Origin: Scenedesmus sp. ARA3
Lineage: Eukaryota > Chlorophyta > Chlorophyceae > Sphaeropleales > Scenedesmaceae
NCBI GenBank assembly: GCA_004335835.1
Contig: RWJK01001112.1
Coordinates: forward strand, 1 to 51,661
DNA: 51,661 nt
Direction of reading: 5' to 3'
The number at the start of each line of letters is the position of its first letter. Positions within the stretch are counted from its first letter, which is position 1. A program made the position numbers and the translations under genes. The notes beneath the pieces were generated by a model, which saw nothing but the letters and a program-made list of their open reading frames with translations, was not told the DNA's origin and ran no database searches. Positions 20,581 to 32,122 of the stretch are shown piece after piece.

Positions 20581-21114
20581 GGCATCAGGGACTACACCTT
20601 TGGCACTTGATGTTGCGCAGGATGCGTACTGTGTAGAACATGCATACTTTCCACGTGGGGGGAGCAAGTAATGCACCCCTGTTTGAGCGTGAGGGACGGG
20701 AGGGTGGAAGGGGATCTGTCGTCTGGCAAGCAAGCATGAGCATGCGGGAAGGGAGCCAGGCATTAGATGAGGCGAGGCGTGGAGCTTGAGTGTGGTGTGA
20801 ATTGCTCAACAAACACGCTCACTGCACAGTGCTGTGTGCTGCAAGATTCGGGATGAGGTCACCAGTGGGACTGGGGTAGATATGGGACCAGGGCGTTGTT
20901 TCTCTGATGGTAGTGGTGGGTCAAAGCTTGCGTGATGAGTAGGCCATGGGTAGTGTGGCGTCAAAGAGGGATCCCTCAAGACCGGGTTTGACCATGTTTG
21001 ACTCAGCCTGCATGTTTCTGTTATCCATCTTCCCTGCTCAGCAATGCTAGCGCACTCCAGCTACTCAAGCGAGAATGCTGAAGCATCTGCATCATCCTTG
21101 CCACTCATTCACAC

Positions 21115-21193
21115 ATCCAGCATGCATGGGCGCGGTTGCCGATGCCGATGACAAGGTATGGCTTACAAGAAGACTATTATTATCCAGCATGCA
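21115..21193 (+). mobile_element. Short retroposon-like insertion with 12-bp direct repeats
   Basis: ATCCAGCATGCA occurs just before the inserted segment (about 21115-21126) and again after it (about 21182-21193). The insert contains GATGCCGATGACAAGG and then GGCTTACAAGAAGACTATTA and ends in an ATT-rich tail. Its 3' half recurs at 32077-32107, again between direct repeats. The flanking duplications and shared tail suggest a non-autonomous element inserted by target-primed reverse transcription; its source is not identified. Confidence 0.5.
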
Positions 21194-22233
21194 CCCAGCA
21201 CGCGTGCATGCATGTGCTGTGGTCCTTGCGCATGCCATGCACATGCGGCATGTGCTGTGGTCTTGCGCATGCATGTGCTGTGGTCCTTGCGCACGCACGT
21301 GCCGTGGTTTTTGCGCATGCATGCAAGCAGCTGCTTCATTGTGCATGCTTCTAATTTCTCGCACTGCCTGGCTCTGCAGTTGCACACTGCTGGCGCATGG
21401 CAGCCGCCCGGCAACCATTCCATTACCAATCATCAATCACCAATTATCTTAAGATAATGCCAAGCTGTTTGACAGCCAATCATCAATCACTAATCATCTT
21501 CGCATGATACCATAGCTTTTCGACAGCCGTACTTGGTGGCTTCCATGCTTCATCCTACATCACATCCACATGCAGTGCAGGGCACTGCCTCGTGTTGTAG
21601 GCTGTGTGGCATGCTACCCGGCGGCTGTTGTGGTGGCGGCAGCCAAAATAGATTTATAGTAGATCTCTTTGTTCTTTCTGGGTGGCTTTTGGGCAAACAT
21701 ACGCATGTGTTGCTTTGGGTTTCTCTGGGATGGCGTGCAACAATGGGTGGTGGTGTGTGCTACGCTGACGCAGCCTTGTGTACACCTGTAATATGACATT
21801 GTTAGGCATGGCAAATGCACAACCTGTTTCCTCGTCTGGCCCCAGAGCCCTTGACTCTGGTCGGCATTGTCTACTGTATCACAATACGCATAGGCATGGT
21901 CTTGACACAGGCGCTGATGTCTTGCATTTTTCTTCAAATGCGCATTTGCCGTCTCAACCTCTGCCAGAGACGTGAAAGAGGTGCTGCTGGTCTGCGAGCT
22001 GTGCGCCATCTGCAGCACTGGCCCATCTGAGATGCCGGCCGTCACAGCTAGGCTAGCAGCAGATGCCAGTCGCAGCATGGTCAGCAGCAGATGCCAGTTG
22101 CAGCTTGGCTAGCAGCGCTGCAGCAGATGCCAGCACAGCGTCACAGCTAGGCTAGCAGCGCTGCGATGCGCTTGCTGTATGCCACTGCGGGTGTTCCCGC
22201 ATTGTTGAGGGGCCACTGCCTGTTGCAGGAGCT

Positions 22234-22263
22234 TCAATCAGGAGCCAACGCGAAGCTCGAGGG
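22234..22263 (+). repeat. Dispersed hairpin-type repeat, copy 1
   Basis: TCAGGAGCCAACGCGAAGCT followed by CGAGGGG resembles the unit at 43023-43053 (TCAGGAGCCAACGAGAGGCT then CATAGGGG). In the 43-kb copy GAGCC and GGCTC can pair around AACGAGA. Confidence 0.45.
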
Positions 22264-23704
22264 GTGTTGTCAGCAAGCGAGTGCCACTGACAGCAGCAGG
22301 CAGGCAAGCGCTGCCTGCAGGACACCGCCATGGCTGAATGCGGGATGCTGTGCTGTGCGTTGACCACTGACGCAATGTCACGCATGTCTTTTTTGAAACG
22401 CCTGTTCAAAAGGCAGGGGGAGCCCAGCGCAGTGCACCATGTGGCAGCAGTGTTTTTTGTTCAACAATCATGGTCCAGGGGTGGGGCAGCAGTTGATGAG
22501 TGCCAAGCACCTGTGCAGCACAGCATGGTGCTTTGAGGTGATGCACAGTTCGAGTGTAACCATATCCATTTGCCACATCTAGGTTTGATTCTGCTTAAAA
22601 TTCACAAATACAGCACATGTTCAATAACCCAAAAACAGTACTGTGACTGCTGGTTGTCCCAAAGCAACTGCAGCGGCTGCTGCCACAGTATACTGTGGGT
22701 ACGTACCTCAAAAATTGTGTGTGTTTCTGTTCCAGAGATTCAGTGACTCAATGCTACCATAGCCAGTGGCGGGGTAAGTGATCTTCCGATGATGAGTGTT
22801 GACAACAAACAGAGTGATTAGTCGTCATTGATGAATCGTCACCCTGCCAGGCCAGGCTGGCAGGCCAGCTGAGCTGGCAGCAGCTGCTGCAGCGAAGGTT
22901 GCCATGCACGCCCCTGAGCATCCAATGCCAGTCTCACTGAGACTGCTGAGCAGTGCCTGCCGACTGCTGCCACATGCTGGCCTTCCATAAACTGTCAACC
23001 GCAACCGCCATGTGTCACGGTGGCAGTTGAAACTCCAGATCAGCAACCGTTGCTAGAGCTGCGGCACAAAGCTGTGTCTAGCAAGTGCATTGAGTCTGCA
23101 CACGTGCCTGCATGTTTGCTTGGCCCGCTTTGCTGCTTTCCCTGCAACTGCAACAACATTTGGTTGTGCCATGTAGTGAAGCAATGCTGCTGCTGCAGCA
23201 TCACAGAGTCATCTGTACACAGCACAAACGTCTAAAGTATGCAGAAATTTCCCGTGTGTAGTTGTTATGCTACACCTCTCACGCGCGCGTGAGGGCATCA
23301 GGTGTGCCGCACTACTGTGGTGCGGGCTGCAGCAGCAGCTGTGACTGACTGGATGTTGACATCATTGACCGGAACGCGCGAAAGCAGCAAACTCTGTCAG
23401 AAATCTTAGAAAGTGTTGCATAAGTCACGTGGCAAGGAATATGCGTGCCCGGGATGTTGGGACTGGCTGCGAAGGGTTCTTCCCGTGGCGTGCGTTCATG
23501 ACGCTTGTCTTGTTCGCGAGTTGTGCTTGCAGAAGCAAACGTTTCATGTAGTCCTAGGCCCTTTTTGGGCGATGTTTACTCAAGTATCGCCTGCTTTACA
23601 GTTGTAAGCGCCCGGCCGCGTTGCACAAAGCTGATCAAGGTCTCCGGGAGTCGTCCTACAAAGTCTTGAGTTCGTTTCAGGTGACAGTAACGCTTTCAGC
23701 AGCC

Positions 23705-26376
23705 ATGGGCGTCCCTTTCCACAAGGGTTGTCTCGGCCAAAGGGTTGGCAGCAAGTACAGCAGCGGGCTGAAGCCGGGTTTTCTAGGGCCTTCAAAGCAC
23801 GAAGAAGGCTCTCAGTTTGGTGGCAGCTCTGCAGCTGCGCCATGGCACCAGCAGTTGCACATTGTCTCCACGGTGCTAGCAGCACTTCCCGACACGGCGG
23901 ACTTGTTGCAAGCGGAGCTGGTCTGTCGCGTTTGGCGTGAGGCTAAGACACTGCTACCTTCCCAGGTGGTGATACGCAGCTGCAGCACACGCAAGCAGCA
24001 GGCGCAGCAGGTGTCATGGCTAGCAGCGAACCACGGCAGGACCCGCCACATGGTCTATGAGGAGGAGCAGAAGCAGGAGCAGCAGCTCTGCGTCAAAACC
24101 AACAGCCGCAGCGTGCGCCTGCTGCGCCGCAAGCCGCTGCTGCTGCCTGCCTTTGCAGCAGCGGCGCTGTCTGCCCTGCGCAAGCAGCATGCGCGCTGGC
24201 ACGGGGAGACAGTCTGCCCACAGCAGCACACAGAGACAGTGGTGGGGTTTATGTCTCGTGCCAAGTCAGCAAACACGCTGTGCTTCCGCAGCTGCCCCAG
24301 CCTGCTGGAGCTGCCCTCAAACCTGTGCCTGCTGCAGCAGCAGCTGCACAGCCTCACCATCAGCTGCTGCGGCAACCTGCAGGAGCTGCCACAGGACCTG
24401 GGTAAGTGCAGAGGTGTGACCGGCTGTCATGATGTTTGAAAATACATAATGTATATAAATAACATATGTCAGCTGCACAGCCTCACCATCAGCCACTGCA
24501 GCAATCTGCAGGAGCTGCCACAGGACCTGGGTGAGTGCAATAGTCTGACTGGCTGTCATGATGTTTGAAAATACNNNNNNNNNNNNNNNNNNNNNNNNNN
24601 NNNNNNNNNNNNNNNNNNNNNNNNGGACCTGGGTGAGTGCAATAGTCTGACTGGCTGTCATGATGTTTGAAAATACATAATGTATATAAATCACATATCT
24701 CAGCTGCACAGCCTCACCATCAGCTGCTGCAGCAACCTGCAGGAGCTGCCACAGGACCTGGGTGAGTGCCAAAATACTGCGAAGCCGACGAATGTCTTAA
24801 AGAGGAATGCTATGTATCATTAGTATGCAACATGGCAGTCACAGCACACAAGGGCGATGAATAGCACGTGTAGCACGTGTAGCAGTGCCCAGGGTATGCT
24901 TTCCTGCAAGTGTGCGCGCCCAGCTTGCACCCTGTATGTGCGCGTGCCTCACATATAGGCACCCCACCACTTATAACAATCCATGAAGCCTCAATTACAT
25001 GTTGACGGCTGTATACGTTTGCTGCAGGCTGCCTGTCTCCCCTGGAACATTTGGCACTGCTGCACTGCTTCTGCCACACGCACGCGTCATGTCTACTGCT
25101 GACATCACGTACTGCCGCCACCTGTGCTTTGAACACACACATTGCAGGCTGCCTGTCTTCGCTGGAGCACCTCTCGCTGCTGCACTGCGAGAACTTGAGC
25201 AAGCTGCCGTACACGAATGCTTGCTTCTTACACTCATCGCCGCCGCATGCCAAACCCCTTTGTGTTGCAGGCTGCCTGTCTTCGCTGGAGCATCTGGCGC
25301 TGCTGCACTGCGAAAACCTGAGCAAGCTGCCGTACAGCATTGGGGGCCTGTCACAGCTGCAGCAGCTGACTGTCAAGGGCTGCCCACAGCTGCAGGCACT
25401 GCCCAAGTCGCTGCTCAAGCTGACAAGCCTCAAGAGCCTGGAGATTGAGTCATGTGAGTCATCTTTGATACAATTCATCTTTGTATGTCTATGTTAATGC
25501 AATTCATCTTTGTATGTCTATGTTAATCACACCCATAGCAAGAAAGCCATCGGCATGTTGTGTTTCATGGTGTCACAGAAAATGTTGCACAAATTGTTGT
25601 GCATGTGGTTTGTGGTTGCGTCCTGCAACGTCCTGCAAGCAGCAGCTGCAGGCGCTGCCCAAGTCGCTGCTCAAGCTGACAAGCCTGAAGAGCCTGGAGA
25701 TTGAGTCATGTGAGTGTGTAATGCTGTGAAGATTGTTGTTTAACACTTGTTGGTTGCGTCCCTTCAGCAAGAGTGTGTTGCCTGTGTGTTCTGCTTTCCT
25801 GCTATGCCCCTGCTTCTTACAAAGTCGCGCATTGCGCTGCTGCTGCTACTGCTGCAGGCGGGCTCAAGTCGCTGCCTGCTGCCTTCCCAGGGCCCCGCCT
25901 GGCTGCCTCGCTCACTAGCCTGTCAATCAGCGACTGCTGCGGCATCCAGGTAAGCACAGCAATGGAGTAGCTGATCAGCAATCTGCTGTATGCTCAGCAG
26001 CACTTTGCAAGCCTGATGTTATGTATTGATCGGTTGTCGTGTTGTGAAGCTTGCTGGTGTATTGTACGAATGCCTCAGGCAGGTTCCTGCAAGTCTATTT
26101 GGTTTCATATGTTCTGCTGCTCTGCTTTGCTGCTTCACACCGTTGTTGATCTACAGGAGCTGCCAGACGGCCTGTTTACTTGACAACAGCAGGCCCCGCC
26201 CTGCAGCGGCTCACCCTGCAGCTGCTTTGCTGTCCTTGCCTGACCTATGCGTACTGCTTATGTACCGTTTTTTTTTTCTGCACTGCAGGAGCTGCCAGAC
26301 GGCCTGTTCACAACAGCAGGCCCAGCGCTCATTGCCCTGCAGTGGCTGACCCTGCAGCTGCCCAGCCCCCTTCTCA

Positions 26377-26412
<36 letters not shown>

Positions 26413-27201
26413 ATTGTTGCTGCACTGCAGGAGCTGCCGGATGGCCTGTTCACAACGCAGGGCCCGTCCTCACCGCCCTGCAGTGCCTCACCCTCGTCAC
26501 TCTCCTGTTCCTTCCTACTTACCGCGTGTGTTACTGCGTTGCACCGTGTTTGTCTACAGGAGCTGCCAGACGGCCTGTTCACAACAGCCGGCCCCGCCCT
26601 GACGGCCCTGCAGCGGCTCACCCTGCAGCTGCCCAGCCTAGAGATGCTCCCTCCAGGCATGGGGGCCCGCCTGCCGCGGCTCGTGAAGTTCACAGTGGGC
26701 GGCCAAGCTCTCGGCGAACTTCCCGCCTCACTGGGAAGTCTGATCGAACTCACCCACCTGGTAATTCGGGGCTGCCACGCGCTCTCAGCACTTCCCGCCT
26801 GCCTGGCCCACCTGGTGTCACTCCGGCGGCTGGACGTAACTTCCTGCAAGAACTTGCACGAACTTCCCGAGAACTTTGGTGCGAGTTCACTGCGCAGCAG
26901 CCTGACCTGCCTCGTTCTCAGCGACTGCGCGAGCCTTCGGGAGCTGCCTCCGAGTGTGGGGGCGCTCGGTGGGCTGCGGCAGTTAGTGCTGCACAACTGC
27001 GCAAGCTTGCGGCACCTGCCCAGTAGCATGGGGGGTGAGGAGGCAGGGTTAGGAGATTCCCTGCAGAGCCTTACCATAAGTGGCTGCGAGGCGCTGCACG
27101 GGCTGCCTGTTAGTTTGCTGCGTTTGAAGCAGAAGATAACGCCCGGCGCGGCGGCTGAGGCGGCTGCAGCGCAGGCGGTGGCGGGCTGGGCAGATGCGTA
27201 G
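23705..27201 (+). CDS. F-box-like leucine-rich repeat protein
   Basis: Exons: 23705-24401, 25271-25453, 25858-25949 and 26560-27201 (537 aa, phases 1, 1, 0). The start is the ATG at 23705 (AGCCATGGG context). Residues about 47-85 resemble an F-box (HIVSTVLAALPDTADLL and LVCRVWREA), the module that ties substrate receptors to SCF ubiquitin ligases. From about residue 205 onward there are LRRs of the plant NLR-like type with a C/N-xx-L-xx-LP spacing: LHSLTISCCGNLQELPQDLG, LEHLALLHCENLSKLP, LTSLKSLEIESC, LTHLVIRGCHALSALP, LRRLDVTSCKNLHELP, LTCLVLSDCASLRELP, LRQLVLHNCASLRHLP. No NB-ARC or transmembrane segment is present. The C-terminus is Ala-rich. The substrate is unknown; the F-box call is by eye and weaker than the LRR call. 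Confidence 0.78.
24471..24761 (+). repeat. 3' copies of LRR exon 1, interrupted by an assembly gap
   Basis: The end of exon 1 (CTGCACAGCCTCACCATCAG to CAGGACCTGG plus a GTGAGTGC donor) recurs at about 24471-24532 and 24703-24762, and the tail of another copy emerges from the gap at 24625. The copied intron arm contains GGCTGTCATGATGTTTGAAA. Each copy is one LRR repeat. Confidence 0.85.
24575..24624. other. Assembly gap of 50 N
   Basis: Fifty N in intron 1 of the LRR gene. The sequence ending at 24574 and the sequence ending at 24676 are the same over about 50 bases, so the gap lies inside a tandem repeat and the true copy number is unknown. Confidence 1.
25028..25710 (+). repeat. Junction duplications of LRR exon 2
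   Basis: 5' copies start at 25028 and 25148 (GCTGCCTGTCTTCGCTGGAG or a variant after TGCAG), before the full exon 25271-25453. A 3' copy at about 25641-25709 repeats GCCCAAGTCGCTGCTCAAGC and ends GAGTCAT with a GTGAGT donor. Confidence 0.87.
26157..26559 (+). repeat. Three 5' copies of LRR exon 4
   Basis: Copies start at 26157, 26289 and 26431 with GAGCTGCCAGACGGCCTGTT or a variant after CTACAG or CTGCAG. The first gains an in-frame stop (GTTTACTTGA). The full exon is the fourth, at 26560. A (CTG)n tract at about 26381-26413 precedes the third copy. Confidence 0.88.
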
Positions 27202-30171
27202 GCGGCACAAGCAGCAGCAGCAGCTGCTGCTGCTGCTGTTGTTGTGTTGAGGGAGGCAGCCTTGGCAACGAGAGCAGAGGCAGGCTGGGCGGATGCGTAC
27301 GCGTTGCCAGCCGCAGCAGCAGCAGCGTGCGCGGCTGCTTCTCGTGGCGGGGACTGCAGGAGCAGGATGTAATGCAGCCTGTGGCGGTGGCAGCAGCAGC
27401 ATGGCAATGCACACAGCAGCAGAGCTATACAGCCGCAAACAGCCGCAAAAGGTTTGGTGGCAGTTATTCGTCTGTCTCTGCAGGCATTGTTGGTGTTGGA
27501 GGAGCAGGCTCACGGGGTTTGATGTTGCTGCTGAAGCTGTGAATGGGCAGTTGTGCTGCTCACACGCTCTCATGGGTGTAGATGTGCGTGGGTTTGGGGT
27601 GTGTGCGCGATGTGTGTGTGTGCGACTCCGTGCGCTGTTGTTGACATAAACATTGCATCAGTTGCAAGCAACCATACAACAACGGTGCTGCTTTCCGGCC
27701 CTCTGTCTCTCTCTTTCTCTTTTTCTTTCTCCTTTGGCTTACGTGGCAGCACGCGGTCACTCTTGCACCGTGTGTTCCATCATGGTATGCAGCGAAGTGC
27801 ACGTCTTTTTTTGTCTTCATTCGACAGGTGATGTCTGATGTTGCTGATACTGATGCATCGGCTCAATGCATGCAGTGCACTTGCCGCCGGTGTGTTGTGG
27901 CACACACCTAATAGACCCGAGCAGCTTTGCCACTGGGGTATCTTGTCTTGTATTGGGGTAGTTGTATTGGGATCGGTACAACGATTCATTGGGGATTGGA
28001 AAGGAAAGCACGTGGTGCATGCTGCTGAAAAGGTTGGAGCGCTTACGTCTCAAGTAGCGCTGTCTTCCCAGGCCTGCGTTGGCTTGCAGTTCTGCCAATC
28101 GCATTTGGCACAGCAAGCAGTTCTCGTACTGTCAGCAGGGCGGCTGCTGAAAGGAAGGGCTGTTTGTTATTGGCAGCAGCAGGATTTGCGGCCGCCTTGT
28201 TGTGTGTGGCGTCGCCATTGCAGTGTGACTCGTGTTCGCTGGCAGCAGCAAGTGCTGGCGGCACCAGCAGCAGCAGCAGCAGCAAGGTTTGGAGCTGTAC
28301 TCTGGCTCTGCTGCTTTGTGTCACCATTGCCGCACCGACTCGTGTCGGTGTCTTGTACAATCAACACAACCACAGCTGGCGTTGCTTGTGCCTGGACTAT
28401 TCAGCGGGGGTAGCTGCTCTTCTGTGTCTTTTTTCTAACTTTGCGTTGCTTGGCAGCACATCAAGCCTGGGTTCCTGCGCCCAGTGGGTGGGTGTCTCGC
28501 CGGTGTGGTGGTGTCTTGTTTGCGGCTTGCGGTTTGCGTCTTTCGTTTGCTTCGTTGTTGTCGCGTTTGTGTGATCCTTAGGTTCAATCAAAATGCCGCA
28601 ACTTCGTTTGTGCGGCTGAGGCTGTGCAGGCATACACAGCAGCATGCTTGCTTGACCCAGCTGCTGTAAACACTGGCTGGCTGGTTTGGAGCAGCAGCAA
28701 TGCAGCCCTACGCTGATTGCTTGTGCAAAAAGGGCTGCAGCATGTACCGCGTGCTTTGTGACATCATCGCATCGCAGCAGGGCATCTTCCGTCTGTTTGT
28801 GCCTAGGGTTTGGATTTGGTGACAACACAAGGCAGCTGCACATGGGTGCCAGCTGCTGCTGCCGTTGCTGTTGTCCTCTGCAGTGTGTGCGGCGCTGCGT
28901 GTTACAATGGGTGTTACATTGCATGTTACAATAATTTGAATTGTGCCGTGCAGGTGTGCCATACCAGTGGCTCTTACCTGGCAGGCTGTGCCACGCTTAC
29001 AAAGTATTCCGCATTGCATTTGATGTTTGCCGTCGCTTGTGCTTTTTGTTGCTTTGATTTGCCTTGCCTTGCTTTGCTTTGCTGTTTGTGGCTTGTGCAC
29101 GCAGCGCAGCATGTGCAATTGAGCTGCAAATGCATGCAGATGCGTCGCGCGCTGCTGGTCGTTGCTGCGTTGTGCCCGCTGCTGCTTGAGGTGCAGCAGG
29201 GTGCTCATGCGGTCCTCAGGATCGCTTGTATACAAAGGTGTTGCAGTATACACATCATTGATATCAAGGCCCACACAGCGTTGCTGCAACCGTGCAACGC
29301 TTGTGTTGCTGCAGTAGCTCTGTGGTCAGGCATGTTTATGTCTGCTGCAGCAGTGCTGCGATCGGGCAACGTATATGTTTGCTGGAGTCACGCAAGGCCT
29401 TGTTTGCTGCAGCCGTGTATGATCGGTGTCTGCTGCGGCCGTGGAGGATTGCAGTGGGCGTTTGTAACACATAGGGGGTGGGCGGGGCGTCTGCTTTACC
29501 CCGTTTGGCCAGGACCTTCGTGTGCTTTGTTCCTGTTCTTGTTGTGTGGTGGTGTTGGTGCATGGTGGCCTTGGTGTTGTCGTCAGAAGGGTTGCATGTG
29601 GGTGCATGCAAGCCGTTGTGTTATGTTATGTTGTTATGTTATGTTGTGAGGCGTCGAGCAGAGCAGGGGCTGCCGGCGCAGGATGGGGAGGAGGCAGGCG
29701 ATAGGGACTTGTAAAAACTGCACTGCAGATGCTTATGCAGCTGCCTGCCTGCATGCAGGTGTGTGTGTGGCAGTGGTGCAGCTGCATCTGCAGCTGCATT
29801 GGATTGGCCACATGTGCTGTACCACAGGCATGTTTTGTACCACATATTGCATGTGCTGTACCACATGTTGTATGTGCTGTACCACAGGCATGTGCTGTAC
29901 CACAGGCATTGCACGCGCAGGCGCATGCGCAGGCAGCATCAACGCTGTGCGCGGCTGCGCGTGTGTTTGTTCGTTCCGTTCGCTTCGTGTTTTGTAACGT
30001 TGTGTGGTGGGGCGTGGGGTGTTTTACGATGGGTTAACCGTGCTGTTACGTGGTCGTAACAGTCACCAACAGCAGCACGTGGCAGCAGCAGCAGTAAGGC
30101 GATGGTGCCGAGCTGACTGTACTGATGCACGTTGCACGGCACATGGTGTTGCCTTTGCTGTGTGGTTTGCA

Positions 30172-30700
30172 GGATTTTGCTTCAACTTGTTGGGTATAGC
30201 GCGAACACCTGCATTTGTGCTGTCAGCGCAACTGGTGCAACATGTGTTGTATGCTGCTGCAGCAGCAGCAGCAGCGCAGCAGCAGCGGCGCGCCATGTGT
30301 CATACCGAGAAGGGTTAGGGCGCACAGTGAATGCTTGCGTGGAGGGGGCGGCTAGCGGTGTGGGGCTGCTTGTCAGTACTGGTTTGCAAGGCTGCTCAGT
30401 GTGTGTTTTGGTGTGTCTGGGGGCTGTGCGGCTCGCAGGACCGTGCTTCAACTTGTGGGGCGTGGCGCGGACACCTGCAGGCGTGCTGTCTGCGCACCTG
30501 GTGCGATGCAGAGTGAGATGCTGCAGGGGCAACAGCAGCAGCAGCAGTGCACCGTGTTACATACCGTGTTACATACCGTGTTACATACCGAGAAGGCATG
30601 TGCGGCTTTGGCGGCTAGCGGTGTGTCACTGTTTGTCAGTACTAGTGTGCGAGGCTGCCCAGTGTGTGTTGTGGTGTGTTTGGGGGCAGTGCATGTGCTT
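30172..30700 (+). repeat. 265-bp tandem duplication with one partly conserved frame
   Basis: Two copies begin at about 30172 and 30437 after TTGCAG or CGCAG. In one plus-strand frame they read CFNLLGIARTPAFVLSAQLV and CFNLWGVARTPAGVLSAHLV, with several third-position differences. Each is followed by a CAG tract and CATACCGAGAAGG, then GGCGGCTAGCGGTGTG. The layout resembles an acceptor-side junction duplication, so an unrecognised or decayed exon is possible. Confidence 0.5.
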
Positions 30701-31516
30701 CATCTCTTGCCTGCATGTGCCAGATGTGCATGTTTATCTCGTGTAGCGTGCATTGTGGTGGTGCTGCGCTCTGTGTGCTGACCCGCCTTGCACAGATGCG
30801 ATGCTGCAGGTATGATGCATGGCGAGTCGTGTCAGAGCAGCAGAGGTGGGTTTTGCTGTGTGTGCGTCACCTTCCATGCAAGTGAGCCATGCACCGGGAC
30901 ATCTGTTTGCATCTGCAGGAGTCAATAGGAGCATCACACGTTGCAGAGCATCAGAACTGCAAAGGGCCCAACTTGGTGTGTTCTCTCGTGTGCGTTAGTT
31001 TGACCAGATGTGCCGCCTTTGTTTGACCAGTGTTGAATGTTCAAAGGAATGCTTGATGCCTGAAAGAAATGGCTTCTGATTACTGTACCAGAGAAAGCAC
31101 GCCTTGCGTAACATACCCTTTGTACCTTTGTAGCCCCTTTGTAGCCACTTTGAGCAAAAGTGGGCTGCAGCAGCAGCACTGTCAGCCTGCATTTGTGTGT
31201 CTGTGTCGGCAGCAATGCTGACACACGTTGCGTTCACAGCACCGGATGCATAGAGTGGCAGCATCCTGACAATGGCAGCAGCTGTGTACAAGCAGAGGCT
31301 AGAATCTGCCAGTGCCAAGTTCCGGCGTGTTTCTATCTTTGCTGCGTTGACAGCACGCGTCATGCATATCTATATGTGCATGTTGCTGCTGCCTGAGCTT
31401 CAGCAGGTGCTGCACAACACATACCCTCAGGGCTGTGCAGCAGCCTTTTCCTGCTGCATCTCTCAACATCTGCAAGCCAGCACCTGCTGTCGGTGACCAG
31501 ACCCCTTTCCCCCAAC

Positions 31517-31860
31517 ACCTGCGCTTTGGTTTGAGGTCTGTGTTTCTGCTGGCTTGTGAACTATCACCTGCTGAGGCCTGCCACTCGTGATAGTTCACAA
31601 GTGTGTTGCGCTGCCAGTGCTGGCAGCTGTCGGTGGTATCCCGCCACACTGCAGCACTCCCATGGTTATGCGTACCAACACCTGCGCTTTGGTTTGGGGT
31701 TTTGCGCGTCGGCCGGCTCGTGACAGCTTGCTTGCAAATGTGTGTTGCTGCCAGCTGCAGCTATTGGTGGTGTGTGCCGCACTGAAGCACTCGCATGGTT
31801 TTGCGCGTCGGCTGTTACTTGCTGCCAAAACGGGCGAGGTTACTTGTGTCTGGCACACTG
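31517..31860. repeat. Diverged tandem repeat, period about 161 bp
   Basis: ACACCTGCGCTTTGGTTTG occurs near 31517 and 31678, each followed at similar distance by a TGCCAGCTGCAG-type block and CACTGAAGCACTCGCATGGT or a variant. Partial third and fourth copies extend to about 31875. Confidence 0.6.
31553..31626. repeat. Perfect 15-bp inverted repeat and adjacent palindrome
   Basis: CTTGTGAACTATCAC (31553-31567) and its exact reverse complement (31587-31601) enclose 19 bases. Immediately after, CTGCCAG (31611-31617) and CTGGCAG (31620-31626) form a second perfect stem around TG. Confidence 0.9.
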
Positions 31861-32053
31861 AAGCACTCGCATTGTTCAGGTTAGCCCTTTGTACCTTGAC
31901 TAGTTCCTTAGGCAGATGCATCACTTGTGCACGCCTGACGTCATTGCTGTTGAACGCTGTGTAACATGTTGATGAGCAATCACATTGAGTTGTGCACAGC
32001 TGGAAACTGAAGGGACTCCTTTGCAAAACGCTCAGTGAAACAAGTGATTCACA

Positions 32054-32122
32054 GTTGAACTGTGGCCAATGCCGATAAGGTAAGGCTTACAAGAAGACTA
32101 TTATTATAGTTGAACTGTGGCC
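32054..32122 (+). mobile_element. Short insertion with perfect 15-bp direct repeats
   Basis: AGTTGAACTGTGGCC flanks a roughly 40-bp insert on both sides (about 32054-32068 and 32108-32122). The insert reads AATGCCGATAAGGTAAGG, then CTTACAAGAAGACTATTATT, and matches the 3' half of the insertion at 21115-21193. The direct repeats differ between the two loci, as target-site duplications would. Confidence 0.6.

Larger units (their letters stand above)
19431..23704. other. Repeat-rich intergenic region, no gene supported
   Basis: It contains a duplicated block near 19660-19960 (GTGGGCCGCAGCACATCA), a 216-bp tandem repeat (about 20209-20580), a run of ATGTGCTGTGGTCCTTGCGC-type units (21200-21320) and a short insertion with flanking direct repeats (21115-21193). 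An ATG at 21815 opens a 71-codon hydrophobic frame, but nothing else supports it. Confidence 0.5.

Noticed and set aside
21815..22030. 71-codon hydrophobic frame starting with ATG
   Set aside because: It is the only ATG-started hydrophobic frame nearby but has no family resemblance, no codon evidence and no neighbouring exon.
28708..29289. 193-codon minus-strand frame (starts MQQRCVGLDINDVYT)
   Set aside because: The first 60 residues look protein-like, but no splice partner, family resemblance or duplicated junction was found, so it is not called.
28810..29649. 279-codon plus-strand frame rich in Cys, Ala and Leu
   Set aside because: Composition follows TGT/GCT-rich DNA; it has a non-ATG start, no domain and overlaps other open frames.
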